Positions 24,549-33,625 are shown, counted from the first letter of the stretch. The stretch is 64,000 nucleotides of DNA from Halobacillus hunanensis (GCF_900166655.1 NZ_FVZB01000005.1:246001-310000); one strand, 5' to 3'. The notes: generated from the letters alone by a model not told the origin. Translations and numbers: made by a program.

Positions 24549-24599
24549 AAGAGGGAGGCCCATGATTTAAATATGGGCTTACCTTCTTTTTAGGATACA

Positions 24600-24994
24600 T
24601 CACTTACTGGACACTGTTCGATTGTGTGGACTTTTGCGCTGATACGTAGAGAGCAGTACTCCCCCAACAATAAATAGCGAACCTATGAGTTCTGACCCCG
24701 TTATCGATTTAGATAACAGGATTAATCCCATAACCATCGCCACAAAGGGTTCTAAATTAGATAAAATCGATGCTTTTGATGCATCAACATAACGAATGTT
24801 GGTATTCCAAATTAGTGTAGCCATTCCATGTACTACAATAGCTGTCCCGGCCAGGAACGCCCAATCTGGGAACTCAAAACTTACTCGGATAGGGTGATCC
24901 AATGTAAATGCAAACGGAATCGAAACAATGAAAATACGAAATTGCTTCCCCATACTACTACGCAGAAAGTCAGCGAACTATATGCTTTCAACAT
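24600..24994 (-). pseudogene. EamA/DMT transporter remnant with internal deletion and frameshift
   Basis: Reading from a credible start (ATG at 24994, MLKAYSSLTFCVVVWGSNF), the sequence matches the N-terminus of a ten-helix drug/metabolite transporter. Then the frame shifts near 24935, and what follows in another frame is the C-terminal EamA domain (FLAGTAIVVHGMATLIWN, SKASILSNLEPFVAMVMG). Only about 130 codons remain of the usual ~300, so roughly 170 codons are missing. No functional transporter can result. An intact homologue is at 46727-47641. Confidence 0.75.
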
Positions 24995-25157
24995 ATTAAC
25001 ACCTTCAATAAATAATAAATCTAATTGCTTCATTCTATACTTGTCCGTCTGGTTAGTCGAACCATTTTGCTTCAAATCATTTCAATATCTTGCTTTCATA
25101 TTCGGAACACCTTTCTTATCAACTTGTTTGGGGTACAATTCTCTTAGGGGTGATTTT

Positions 25158-26255
25158 ATGGAAACATCACACGTGCCAAACGAGTATTGGAAGGCAATTG
25201 TTACTGATAATCTTGCATATGATGACGTGTTTTTATATGGTGTTCAAACAACCGGGATTTTCTGTCGGCCGTCCTGCAAATCTAAACCTCCCAACAGGGA
25301 GAATATCCGTATTTTTGAGAACGCCAAGAAAGCTCAAGGAGAAGGATTTCGCCCTTGTAAACGATGCAAACCTGAGGGGCTGCGTCTGCCTGATCAAGAG
25401 TGGGTAGAGCAGATCGTAGAATGGATGGGTCATCACTACTTTGAAACGATAACGTTAAAGAAGCTGGCGGAAGTCAGCCATGGCAGTCCCAGTCATTTGC
25501 AGCGTACATTTAAACGTGTCAAAGGGATAAGTCCGCTCGTTTATATTCAAGAAACCCGCATAAAACAAGCAATTCAACTGCTTGAATTGACGGATAAATC
25601 GATAAGAGATATAGGGATAGCTGTGGGGCTTCCTAACATCGCCTATTTTGTTACGCTGTTTAAGAAAAAGACAGGTGTGCCCCCTGCTAAATACAGGGAA
25701 AATCATCAACCCAATGACAGTGTTGTAAAAAGTGAAATGTTATACTGGTCTATCTTTAAATATAATCAATGGGAATTTTACTTGGCAGCCACAGCAAAGG
25801 GACTCTGTTTTGTTGGGGAACCGAATTGTTCCATTCAAAAGATGGAGGACTGGGTTAATCACCGTTTCCAGAAAGCGCAGTTTATCAAGGACGATCACAA
25901 ATTACAACCCGTGAAAGAAGAGTTGCTGGAATATTTTCAAGGCAAACGTGGGCGATTCACATTTTCGACAGATATCAAAGGGACTGCATTCCAACATAGA
26001 GTGTGGGAAGTATTAAAACAGATCCCTTATGGTGAAACGTTTACGTATTCGCAAATTGCCCACATGATTGGAAAGCCGTCAGCTGTGCGGGCAGTGGGAA
26101 CCGCTATTGGGGCCAATCCCGTGCTTGTCTTCATTCCGTGCCACCGTGTAGTAGGTAAGAATGGGTCGTTAACAGGTTACCGTGGAGGATTGGAAATGAA
26201 GAAAAATTTGTTACAAATCGAGAAACAAGTAAAGGTGAGTCATATTGAGAAGTAA
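25158..26255 (+). CDS. ada: Bifunctional Ada: methylphosphotriester regulator fused to O6-methylguanine methyltransferase
   Basis: 365-residue fusion. Residues 1-75 form the Ada zinc domain with C36, C40, C67 and C70 (FCRPSC, RPCKRC), which accepts methyl groups from DNA phosphotriesters. Residues ~85-180 are an AraC-type double HTH (SHLQRTFKRVKGISPLVYI). Residues ~205-360 are the Ogt-type suicide methyltransferase with the acceptor cysteine in FIPCHRVVG. B. subtilis splits these into AdaA and AdaB, while this gene has the E. coli Ada layout. ATG at 25158 with AGGGGTGA upstream. It overlaps the radical-SAM gene by 11 bp. Confidence 0.92.
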   Translation: METSHVPNEYWKAIVTDNLAYDDVFLYGVQTTGIFCRPSCKSKPPNRENIRIFENAKKAQGEGFRPCKRCKPEGLRLPDQEWVEQIVEWMGHHYFETITLKKLAEVSHGSPSHLQRTFKRVKGISPLVYIQETRIKQAIQLLELTDKSIRDIGIAVGLPNIAYFVTLFKKKTGVPPAKYRENHQPNDSVVKSEMLYWSIFKYNQWEFYLAATAKGLCFVGEPNCSIQKMEDWVNHRFQKAQFIKDDHKLQPVKEELLEYFQGKRGRFTFSTDIKGTAFQHRVWEVLKQIPYGETFTYSQIAHMIGKPSAVRAVGTAIGANPVLVFIPCHRVVGKNGSLTGYRGGLEMKKNLLQIEKQVKVSHIEK

Positions 26256-27063
26256 TGTACTATATAAAATTCCAAAGACGATCCTTAATAAGGGCTCAGG
26301 ATATTTAGCCGGGTATAGTCATTCGTTGAATCCCTATACAGGCTGTGCCTTTGGCTGTTCCTTTTGTTATGTAAGAAAGATGCCTGTCTCAACCTTCAGA
26401 AAGGAAGAGTGGGGATCATGGGTGGATATCAAACAAGGAGCGGCTGAATTATTGGAAAAAGAACTAACTCGTGCCAAAGCAAAAGGAAACGTGACGATTT
26501 TTATGTCGTCAAGCACTGATCCCTATCAACCTGTCGAGTATAAAGAGGAAATTACCAGGTCGCTCCTGGAAGTCATGGCAGAGAACCAGCCTGACTTTTT
26601 ATTCGTTCAGACAAGAAGCCCATTAGTGCGAAGGGATATCGATTTATTTCTACAGCTTAAAGATAAAGTGCGGGTGAGCATGACGATAGAAACTGACCGT
26701 GAAGATATTCGGAAACATTTTACGCCGCATGCTCCACCTATTCGAGGACGATTGAAAACTCTTCAGCTGCTGAAAGAAGCAGATATTCCAACCCAGGCAA
26801 CCATTGCTCCCTTATTACCAAGCAGTCATGAGTTTTCGAATACATTATCAGACATTGTTAATCGAGTCTGTCTTGATGATTATTTCATGGGTGATGGCAG
26901 TGGAGGAAGGAGAACAAAGAACTTGGGTATTTCTTCGTTATATGAAGAGTTGGGGTTAGAGGAGTGGTATAGTCCATCAGCTTACCAAATGATGTATGAT
27001 CGATTAAAAAAATCATTCTCCAAAGACCAAATTCATGTAAGTCAAGAAGGATTTCTTCCTTAA
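26245..27063 (+). CDS. Radical SAM protein (SplB-like / Rv2578c family)
   Basis: 272-residue radical SAM enzyme. The Fe-S cluster motif CX3CX2C is C34-C38-C41 (YTGCAFGCSFCYV), followed by MSSSTDPYQPVE and MTIETDREDIRKHFTP, features of the COG1533 family that includes spore photoproduct lyase-like proteins. The true substrate is unknown. Start is a TTG at 26245 with AAGGTGAG 5 bp upstream, lying inside the end of ada, so the two are translationally coupled. That coupling suggests a role in nucleic-acid repair or modification. Confidence 0.8.
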   Translation: MRSNVLYKIPKTILNKGSGYLAGYSHSLNPYTGCAFGCSFCYVRKMPVSTFRKEEWGSWVDIKQGAAELLEKELTRAKAKGNVTIFMSSSTDPYQPVEYKEEITRSLLEVMAENQPDFLFVQTRSPLVRRDIDLFLQLKDKVRVSMTIETDREDIRKHFTPHAPPIRGRLKTLQLLKEADIPTQATIAPLLPSSHEFSNTLSDIVNRVCLDDYFMGDGSGGRRTKNLGISSLYEELGLEEWYSPSAYQMMYDRLKKSFSKDQIHVSQEGFLP

Positions 27064-27075
27064 TAGTATTGGAAA

Positions 27076-27104
27076 GGAGACAAAGGCTCAATATCTTTGT
27101 CTCT
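27076..27104. terminator. Terminator between the radical-SAM gene and cfa
   Basis: Stem GAGACAAAG / CTTTGTCTC with a 9-nt loop. The same stem sequence recurs in the hairpins at 29670-29706 and, in shorter form, at 52698-52723. Confidence 0.7.
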
Positions 27105-27126
27105 TCATTATTTCTAGAATCTTCCT

Positions 27127-28299
27127 TTATTGATACATGTAATCCCTCGTCCAAGGAATCGAATTGTTCGTCCCCTTCGTAAATATAAATTGGCTCAAGT
27201 CGATGTTACCCGTCTCGAAGGACGCAGAACAGGAGTTGAGATAAAGTCTCCACATTCTAATGAATCGCTCATCTTTTGATTTCCGTACTTCAGCTAGCAC
27301 GTTCTCAAAGTTTTCAGCCCATTTTTCCAGTGTTTTCGCGTAATGTCTGCGCAGGCTTTCCATATCCGTTAAAAGGAAGTCGTGCTCTGTTATATGTTGG
27401 ACAAGTTCACTTACAGCCGGGATGTATCCGCCGGGAAAAATATATTTATCGATCCAGGAGTTCGTCCCTCCATCCTTAGGTGAAGTAATGCAGTGGAGCA
27501 CAGATACCCCGCCATCGATTAGCAATTGATTTACTTTTTGAAAGTATTCCTCTAAGTGATCTTGACCTACATGCTCAATCATACCCACACTGACGACACG
27601 ATCAAATTGCTGATGCTTTATATCCCGATAATCCATTAAATGAACGTTTACGAAATCTTCTTGCTGCTCCTTGGTGATACGCTCTTTCACACGCTCATAT
27701 TGTTCTTCTGATAATGTTACGCCAGTAGCTTTAACCCCATACTGTTTGGCCGCCGTAAGAATTAATTCGCCCCAGCCGCATCCGATGTCCAATAATGTAT
27801 CACCTTCCCTAAGGTTCAACTTCTTCAGAATATGGGCCACTTTGTTTTGTTGGGCAGTCGTAAGGGAATCGTCGGCAGTTCTGAAATAACCGCATGAATA
27901 GGTCATCGTCTTATCAAGCCATAATTTATAAAAATCATTACCGATATCATAGTGAAACGTAGCATTTTCTTTGCTGCGTTTTTTGGTATTAGAAAGCTTT
28001 TCTATAAGTTTTGCATAGACCTGATTATTACCAAGGAAGCTTTCCTGGCTGCGGTACATAGAGGCTACGAGTTCTTTAAGGTCTCCTTCTACTTCTATTT
28101 TTCCATCCATAAAAGCTTCACCAAAGGCAATGGATGGGTCGTGAAGCAGATCCCCCTTTGGAATACTATCATGAAAAGTGAGCTTAAAATCCGGCGCACC
28201 TTCTCCATACTGCACTGTTTCTCCATCCCAAAATGTTATGTGGATTGGATTTGAGAACGTCTTTTTAAGTAAAGTCTTGTAAAACATTTTATCAATCAT
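27127..28299 (-). CDS. cfa: Cyclopropane-fatty-acyl-phospholipid synthase
   Basis: 390-residue SAM-dependent enzyme that converts cis-unsaturated acyl chains of membrane phospholipids to cyclopropane chains. The Cfa fold is evident from HYDIGNDFYKLWLDKTMTYS (~125-144), the SAM motif LLDIGCGWGELI, the VTLSEEQ loop, SVGMIEHVG and the DKYIFPGGYIP block. Length is close to E. coli Cfa (382). The ATG at 28299 has GAGGTGT upstream; the reading extends further upstream without a ribosome site. It is divergent from the HTH/F1-beta-like gene, sharing a 312-bp AT-rich control region. Confidence 0.9.
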   Translation of the reverse strand: MIDKMFYKTLLKKTFSNPIHITFWDGETVQYGEGAPDFKLTFHDSIPKGDLLHDPSIAFGEAFMDGKIEVEGDLKELVASMYRSQESFLGNNQVYAKLIEKLSNTKKRSKENATFHYDIGNDFYKLWLDKTMTYSCGYFRTADDSLTTAQQNKVAHILKKLNLREGDTLLDIGCGWGELILTAAKQYGVKATGVTLSEEQYERVKERITKEQQEDFVNVHLMDYRDIKHQQFDRVVSVGMIEHVGQDHLEEYFQKVNQLLIDGGVSVLHCITSPKDGGTNSWIDKYIFPGGYIPAVSELVQHITEHDFLLTDMESLRRHYAKTLEKWAENFENVLAEVRKSKDERFIRMWRLYLNSCSASFETGNIDLSQFIFTKGTNNSIPWTRDYMYQ

Positions 28300-28541
28300 T
28301 ATAACACCTCGAAAAATAGTATAGATTTTGAAGATAAATAGCTTATGAATAGGCCTTGCAAATAATATATATAAGTGCTCTATGATATCAACCTTATTCT
28401 TTATTAGGATTCCCATAATCGTAGATAATAGAACAAGATGATCAAAAACTGCTCTATAACAATTTACTCATATGAAAGAATAGACGTAAATTTATCTGCA
28501 TTTTTATTCTTTAGGTATATAGTGTTTTGAAAATAATTTTA

Positions 28542-28595
28542 CTTTTAAGAGTAATTATATATTGCCTTTAAGCGTAATTTATATTACTCTTAAGA
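28542..28595. promoter_or_regulatory. Three-copy operator-like array upstream of the HTH/F1-beta-like gene
   Basis: CTTTTAAGAGTAAT (28542-28555) and CCTTTAAGCGTAAT (28565-28578) are direct copies 23 bp apart. ATTACTCTTAAGA (28583-28595) is an inverted copy. They end 16 bp before the GTG start at 28612. A possible -35 TTGAAA (28527-28532) precedes the first copy. The rest of the 312-bp gap is AT-rich and shows nothing else. Autoregulation by the adjacent HTH protein is inference. Confidence 0.5.
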
Positions 28596-28611
28596 TGTGA
28601 GGAGGGGTATT

Positions 28612-29655
28612 GTGGAAAATCTGAGATTGAATGTAGCGTTGTTACGCAGACGTGTTCCTAATCTGACCAAAGCTGCACGTTCCGTCGGGTTACGACCTGC
28701 AACAGTTTCAAATTTATGTACAGGCAAGATCCCTGTAGGACGTTCTGAAGTTCGCACCTTGGCAGCTCTTGCATCACTGGCTGAATGTAGTTTGGATGAG
28801 TTGATCATAAGAGGGGAGAATGTGGAAATGATTGAAACCAAAATTAAAACGTTAGATTTGTTTGCACCATTGGCAAAGGGCGGTACTGTAGGATTGGTTG
28901 CTCGACCAGGAATGGGGCAGCTTGTAGTACTCGCTGAAACGTTCTATCGATTAAGAAAAGAAGGCTATGTGACAGTGTTACTTAAACCTGAGGGCGACAC
29001 ACCAGAAATAAGCGATATCCTCGATTTTATGGAAGTTGTGACCTCTTCCATGGAAGAAGCTTATGAAGAGATGGCCATAGTTGGAAAAGACAAAGCCATA
29101 GCTTTTATAGCGGACCGCAGCCATGTATTATCTGGTAAAGTATATGAAATCCAGGAACGTCTAACGGATATTGGAATGGACAATGTTACAACATTCCTAG
29201 TGGATTTGAAGGGCGAAGCGGTGGATGAAGACCTTCCCTATGGACCACTTGAAACATTGTGGCAGTTTGATGACGAATTGTCGGCACGTCATAAATACCC
29301 GGCTGTAAATCCGTTGTATTCAACCTCGTCCGTACTTGAGGGTGCCCATATTGATCAGAACCACTTTTCTATTCAACAACGGGCTCAAAAATTATTACGC
29401 CGCTATCGCGAACTGAGTTCCTTAGTTAAAGTCCAAGGTATCGATAAAATCCCTGCAGCTGAATTAACAACTTATAAGCGTGGGGAACGATTAGAAGCCT
29501 ACCTTACGCAGCCCTTCTATGTAGCGGAAGAATTTACAGGCCAAAAAGGAGAATCAGTAAGCCTTCAAGATACATTAACAGACGTACGAAGAATTTTGGA
29601 TGGAAGCACAGACTCAATAAAGACAGAAGAGTTGGTGAATATCGGGAAGCTTTAA
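28612..29655 (+). CDS. HTH domain fused to a degenerate F1-ATPase beta-subunit-like domain
   Basis: 347 residues. Residues ~1-66 form a helix-turn-helix of Xre type (LTKAARSVGLRPATVSNL, then LAALASLAECSLDELI). From ~72 the sequence follows the catalytic beta subunit of F1 ATP synthase: ETKIKTLDLFAPLAKGG aligns with ETGIKVVDLLAPYIKGG, then YPAVNPLYSTSSVL (229-242), QRAQKLLRRYRELS (256-269) and FYVAEEFTGQKG (302-313). The P-loop GGAGVGKT is replaced by ARPGMGQL (97-104), losing the Lys and Thr, and GERTREGND by EGDTPEISD. Residues ~140-180 are shortened, and the DELSEED loop reads IDKIPAAEL. ATP hydrolysis is therefore unlikely; a sensor or scaffold role is more plausible. GTG start with GAGGAGGGG upstream. 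Confidence 0.8.
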   Translation: MENLRLNVALLRRRVPNLTKAARSVGLRPATVSNLCTGKIPVGRSEVRTLAALASLAECSLDELIIRGENVEMIETKIKTLDLFAPLAKGGTVGLVARPGMGQLVVLAETFYRLRKEGYVTVLLKPEGDTPEISDILDFMEVVTSSMEEAYEEMAIVGKDKAIAFIADRSHVLSGKVYEIQERLTDIGMDNVTTFLVDLKGEAVDEDLPYGPLETLWQFDDELSARHKYPAVNPLYSTSSVLEGAHIDQNHFSIQQRAQKLLRRYRELSSLVKVQGIDKIPAAELTTYKRGERLEAYLTQPFYVAEEFTGQKGESVSLQDTLTDVRRILDGSTDSIKTEELVNIGKL

Positions 29656-29669
29656 TCATCATGTTCTAA

Positions 29670-29706
29670 AAGGAGACAAAGATGAAAGCATCTTTGTCTC
29701 TTTGTT
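29670..29706 (+). terminator. Terminator after the HTH/F1-beta-like gene
   Basis: Stem AGACAAAGATG / CATCTTTGTCT with an AAAG loop, followed by CTTTGTTCT. Confidence 0.75.
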
Positions 29707-29813
29707 CTGCGATGAGAGGATAATTTCTTAAAGGAAATTATAAGTGATTCGTTGAAGTTATAATTAGGTAATGAAATATCATGATTGTTACCTTTGAAAG
29801 GGGAGGGGCAGGA

Positions 29814-30107
29814 ATGAACGTCATTATTTTATTAGTTACGTTTTGTTTAATATTGTTGGGTTTTAACTGGATAATGGGTTATAAGAAGGACCATATCGTC
29901 ATTGATTTCGATGAAAGGTATAGAGACTATAAAAAACATGTAAAAGCCATTCATAATGAACTCGTTCACCAAGGAAAAGTAGTCAGTTATAAGGGAAATC
30001 GTAAATTTATCATAGACGGGAGGCCTTATATTTTTGTTGAAAAAAATGTATCAATGGGGGGAGCCCCGTTGCAAAGGACGATTCTCAAGCCTGATAAGGG
30101 ACGGTGA
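29814..30107 (+). CDS. Small membrane-anchored protein of unknown function
   Basis: 97-residue protein with one N-terminal hydrophobic helix (VIILLVTFCLILLGFNWIM, residues ~2-21) and a basic, soluble C-terminal domain (FDERYRDYKKHVKAIHNEL, FIIDGRPYIFVEKNVSMGG). Family not recognised. The ATG at 29814 follows GGGGAGGGGCAGG; an earlier in-frame ATG at 29781 has no ribosome site. It could face the cytosol or the outside depending on orientation; the positive residues after the helix favour a cytosolic C-terminus. Confidence 0.65.
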   Translation: MNVIILLVTFCLILLGFNWIMGYKKDHIVIDFDERYRDYKKHVKAIHNELVHQGKVVSYKGNRKFIIDGRPYIFVEKNVSMGGAPLQRTILKPDKGR

Positions 30108-30194
30108 AGCAGTATAGATAGTAAATAAGAGAAGCCAGAAACCTCATTTTGGAGGGATTAGCTGAACGGTTAAGATTAACGAGGAGGTGTTGTT

Positions 30195-30953
30195 ATGAAG
30201 ACGACAGATTTTTCAAAAGTGGCGGAGGTCTACGACAACAATTCATTTAGATTTGATGAATTAGCGTTTGACATACATCTGGAAAGTTATATTCATGGTC
30301 ATCCTCAGCAGCATTATAATGTTATGGATTTAGCCTGCGGGACAGGTATTTATTTAGATCACCAAATGGGGCACTTTGATGCTCATTCAATGGAATGGCA
30401 CGGAGTGGATGCTTCAGAAGCTATGCTTGGCAAAGCCAGAGAGAAGCTTAAGAGGGGTAATTTAGTACAAGGATTAGCAGAAGATCTCCCTTATGTATCC
30501 AATTCGTTTGATTTCATTATAAATAATTATGCGTTTCATCATTTTACTAGGAAGTCACAGGTGCTGGACGAGGTTTATCGAGTTTTAAAAGTTGGTGGAA
30601 TCTTTAAAATCCATAATATAAATGTCCATGACATGGAGAATTGGTGGATGTATCAATACTTTCCTTCTGCATATAAAGAAGATTTAGAGAGATTCTGGCA
30701 AAAGCAAAGGATTTTTCGAGAACTCGAAGACAGAGGGTTTAAGGTACGATTGGAAACTAATTATCAAATGGAAAAGTTGAAGGTAACGGACTACCTGCAA
30801 CTCGCAGAAAACAGAGATATTTCTGTGCTTACGATTATTAGTGATGATGACTACTATGCAGGATTAAGCAAAATGAAAAATGATATAGAACATAATCCTG
30901 CCAAAACAATGATGAATGATTTTTCAGAGCTTGTGTGTATTGCCGAAAAGTAG
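30195..30953 (+). CDS. Class I SAM-dependent methyltransferase
   Basis: 252-residue class I methyltransferase. Motif I is VMDLACGTGIYLD (~44-56), the acidic loop is GVDASEAML, and motif post-II reads FDFIINNYAFHHF followed by EVYRVLKVGGIFKIHN. Overall resemblance is to the UbiE/COQ5-type family; no substrate-specific residues are recognised. ATG preceded by GAGGAGGTG. Monocistronic by spacing. Confidence 0.8.
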   Translation: MKTTDFSKVAEVYDNNSFRFDELAFDIHLESYIHGHPQQHYNVMDLACGTGIYLDHQMGHFDAHSMEWHGVDASEAMLGKAREKLKRGNLVQGLAEDLPYVSNSFDFIINNYAFHHFTRKSQVLDEVYRVLKVGGIFKIHNINVHDMENWWMYQYFPSAYKEDLERFWQKQRIFRELEDRGFKVRLETNYQMEKLKVTDYLQLAENRDISVLTIISDDDYYAGLSKMKNDIEHNPAKTMMNDFSELVCIAEK

Positions 30954-31065
30954 AATTACATAAAAAAGTTTTCTTCATTACGTATTAACCTGCCTATAAA
31001 AAGCAGGAACGAACAGGTTTTCCTTCTGCCAACTTGATAAAATTTGGGTAAGGGAGTGAGCGATA

Positions 31066-31926
31066 TTGGGCTGGGTTGAATCACTGCAACGGACTATTGA
31101 TTATATAGAGGAGCATTTACTCGATCATTTAACCGTGGATAACATAGCTAAGCAGGCTAATGCATCACCTTTTCATTTTCAAAGGATATTTAGCCTTTTA
31201 ACAGATATGTCGATGGGGGAGTATATTAGACGCCGACGGTTAACGTTAGCCGCCCAAGACCTCATTCACACGGATATGAAAATCATTAATCTCGCCTTCA
31301 AATATGGTTTCGACACTCCTGAGGCTTTCACTAAAGCTTTTCGCAGGCAGCATGGAGTCTCTCCAAGTCAAGCACGAAAGTACATGGGAAAGCTGCAATC
31401 TTATAACCGCCTGGTCATCCAGGTGAGTCTGAAAGGAGCTGTACCGATGAAATATCAAGTAGTAGAAAAGGAAGACTTTCAAGTTGTTGGAATAAAGAAG
31501 GAATTTTCTATTGAGAATGGAGAGAATTTATTAAAGATTCCAGATATGTGGGATCAAGTGAATAGTGATGGAACGACGAATTTATTAGTTGATTTGAATA
31601 ATGGTTCTATTGATGGAGTGCTCGGTGTATGTGACACAAGCAATAAGGGTTCTTCAGATAAAATGGAGTATTGGATTGCCGCTGCTTATGATGGAAAGCC
31701 ACAAGAGGGACTGTTGAAACTTGATGTTCCTGCTGCAAAGTGGGCAGTATTTGAAGTACATGGAGCTATGCCTGATGCGATGCAGAAAGTGTGGAAGCAG
31801 ATTTTCTCAGAATGGTTTCCATCTAATGGGTATGAGCACGCCGGCACACCTGAGTTAGAAGTGTACACGGATGATGACCCTTCTAGTCCAAACTGTTATT
31901 CCGAAATTTGGATTCCGGTAAAATAA
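31066..31926 (+). CDS. AraC-family regulator with C-terminal GyrI-like effector domain
   Basis: 286-residue transcription factor. An N-terminal AraC-type double HTH (residues ~1-105: HLTVDNIAKQANASPFHFQR, KYGFDTPEAFTKAFRRQHG) is followed by a GyrI/Rob-type small-molecule-binding domain (~130-286: FQVVGIKKEF, AKWAVFEVHG, YSEIWIPVK). This is the MarA/SoxS-Rob-like layout of multidrug or heme-type sensors. Start is a TTG with AAGGGAGTGAG upstream. It is convergent with the chemoreceptor gene; the target is unknown. Confidence 0.85.
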   Translation: MGWVESLQRTIDYIEEHLLDHLTVDNIAKQANASPFHFQRIFSLLTDMSMGEYIRRRRLTLAAQDLIHTDMKIINLAFKYGFDTPEAFTKAFRRQHGVSPSQARKYMGKLQSYNRLVIQVSLKGAVPMKYQVVEKEDFQVVGIKKEFSIENGENLLKIPDMWDQVNSDGTTNLLVDLNNGSIDGVLGVCDTSNKGSSDKMEYWIAAAYDGKPQEGLLKLDVPAAKWAVFEVHGAMPDAMQKVWKQIFSEWFPSNGYEHAGTPELEVYTDDDPSSPNCYSEIWIPVK

Positions 31927-31938
31927 CAAAGGATGTAA

Positions 31939-31967
31939 CAAAGGAGCACCCATTGGATGCTCCTTTG
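31939..31967. terminator. Bidirectional terminator between convergent genes
   Basis: Perfect 10-bp inverted repeat CAAAGGAGCA / TGCTCCTTTG with a 9-nt loop. Confidence 0.8.
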
Positions 31968-31972
31968 ATTAG

Positions 31973-33625
31973 TTACCATTTAAAATGTTCCAGCTGTTTA
32001 TTCATTTGATTGACCATGTTTCCTAGTTCATTTGCTTCTTCCATCATTTGCTGGAAGGCATGCTGTTGTTCACCAGCTGAAGCGGATATTTCTTCCGTTC
32101 CTGCAGCTGTTTCTTCCGTTACGGCACTTACATTTTCTACGGAAGTCGTAATTTGCAGGCTCTGTTCTTTGGATCGAACCATCCCCTCAACCACCTCATG
32201 TAATTGTTCATTGATTGTGTCTACTTGAGCTTTTATCAAAGAAAAAGCTTGTTCAGACAAGTCGACCGCTTCAGTTTGCTTCACAGTCAGCGAAACAGTT
32301 TCCGTCATCTCCTGTTCAATTACATTTACACCAGATTTAATCTGTTGAACCATAGTTGAGATTTTACTGGTAGCATCAGTGGACTGGTCAGCGAGCTTTC
32401 TGACTTCTTCTGCAACGACCGCAAACCCTTTACCATGTTCACCTGCACGAGCTGCTTCAATAGCTGCATTTAAAGCAAGCAGGTTCGTTTGCTCTGCTAT
32501 TTCATTGACGAGCTTGACAGTAACTTCAATTTGGTCCGTATATCCGATGAAGTCTTGAACGGAAGCTTCCACTTTCGTAATAGAGCCTTTATTTTTCTCC
32601 ATAACTTTGCGTTGTTCTTCAATAGCAGTCTGTCCTTCGTAAACCTTTGATAGGGCAATTGTACTTGATTCTGAGGCTTTTTGGCTTTCTTGCGTATTTG
32701 CTTCAAAAGCCTGGTGCATCTGTTCCATCAGGGAGGCTACATCTTGAATGTCGTTTGAAATGGATTGACTCCCTTGAGCTAACTCATCTGTTGAGCTTGT
32801 TACTTGCTGCGTGACTTCAGAGAGTCCTGACATTTCATGATTCAATTTGGAACTAAATCGTTCCACATTTCCTCCAATTTGATGTACCGATTTAACAGTA
32901 GACGTCAGGTTGTCTACCATCACTTGAAACGAGCGCTTAAGTTGACCAATCTCATCCTTTTCTTTTTCAGAGACATGAATGGTTGTTGTCAAGTCACCTT
33001 CCGCCACCTTGGAAGCCTGAGCAGCTAGATCCTTCATTGGTTTCGCTATATGTTTATTTAAACGGTAGGTAGCAAAAATGGACAACACAATCAGGGCTAA
33101 CCCTGCGATGATAGCAAAAAGGATTAGTTGACTTAATGTTTTTGCTTGATCAGCTAAGTTGTTGTCATACCAGACGCGAGACTCTTGCTGTAACATGTAC
33201 ATGTCATTTAGTATTCCAGAGGTACGAGCAGATTGACGTTGGATCTCGTTAACATCTTCTGCCTCCAGAGCTTCTGTTACAATTTGATGCCAGTTCTCAT
33301 ACTTGGCAACAGCCTGAGTGTACCAGCGTTCCTGTTCGCTGGTAACCATCAATCGACCAAGCTCATTAAGTGCTGTTTCTGTTATTTTCATTTGACTTAA
33401 AGCTTCACTTTTAGTGGCTGCTGAAGGGTTATACCCGTATGTATTCAGCGTTTGCTCGAGCGTGACAAGTTGACCATTTACCTCTTTAGATTCTAACAGT
33501 ACAGCTACATCCGAGTTGGAGGAGCTTTCGAGACTAGTCATTTGATAAACAATAAAAGAGATAAGTATCAAGCTAAGCAGCAGGGGGAGTAAGGTCAAGG
33601 TATATAACCGTCGTTTGATTGTCAT
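31973..33625 (-). CDS. Methyl-accepting chemotaxis protein
   Basis: 550-residue transmembrane chemoreceptor. TM1 is at ~7-27, followed by an extracellular four-helix-bundle-type region (~28-168), TM2 (~169-191), a HAMP domain (~192-245) and a long cytoplasmic signalling coiled coil. The conserved hairpin tip [20 protein letters not shown] is followed by [14 protein letters not shown]. The start ATG overlaps the stop of the BMP-type lipoprotein gene by 4 bp (ATGA), so the two are made in a fixed ratio. This suggests the receptor reads ligand occupancy of that lipoprotein. Confidence 0.92.
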   Translation of the reverse strand: MTIKRRLYTLTLLPLLLSLILISFIVYQMTSLESSSNSDVAVLLESKEVNGQLVTLEQTLNTYGYNPSAATKSEALSQMKITETALNELGRLMVTSEQERWYTQAVAKYENWHQIVTEALEAEDVNEIQRQSARTSGILNDMYMLQQESRVWYDNNLADQAKTLSQLILFAIIAGLALIVLSIFATYRLNKHIAKPMKDLAAQASKVAEGDLTTTIHVSEKEKDEIGQLKRSFQVMVDNLTSTVKSVHQIGGNVERFSSKLNHEMSGLSEVTQQVTSSTDELAQGSQSISNDIQDVASLMEQMHQAFEANTQESQKASESSTIALSKVYEGQTAIEEQRKVMEKNKGSITKVEASVQDFIGYTDQIEVTVKLVNEIAEQTNLLALNAAIEAARAGEHGKGFAVVAEEVRKLADQSTDATSKISTMVQQIKSGVNVIEQEMTETVSLTVKQTEAVDLSEQAFSLIKAQVDTINEQLHEVVEGMVRSKEQSLQITTSVENVSAVTEETAAGTEEISASAGEQQHAFQQMMEEANELGNMVNQMNKQLEHFKW

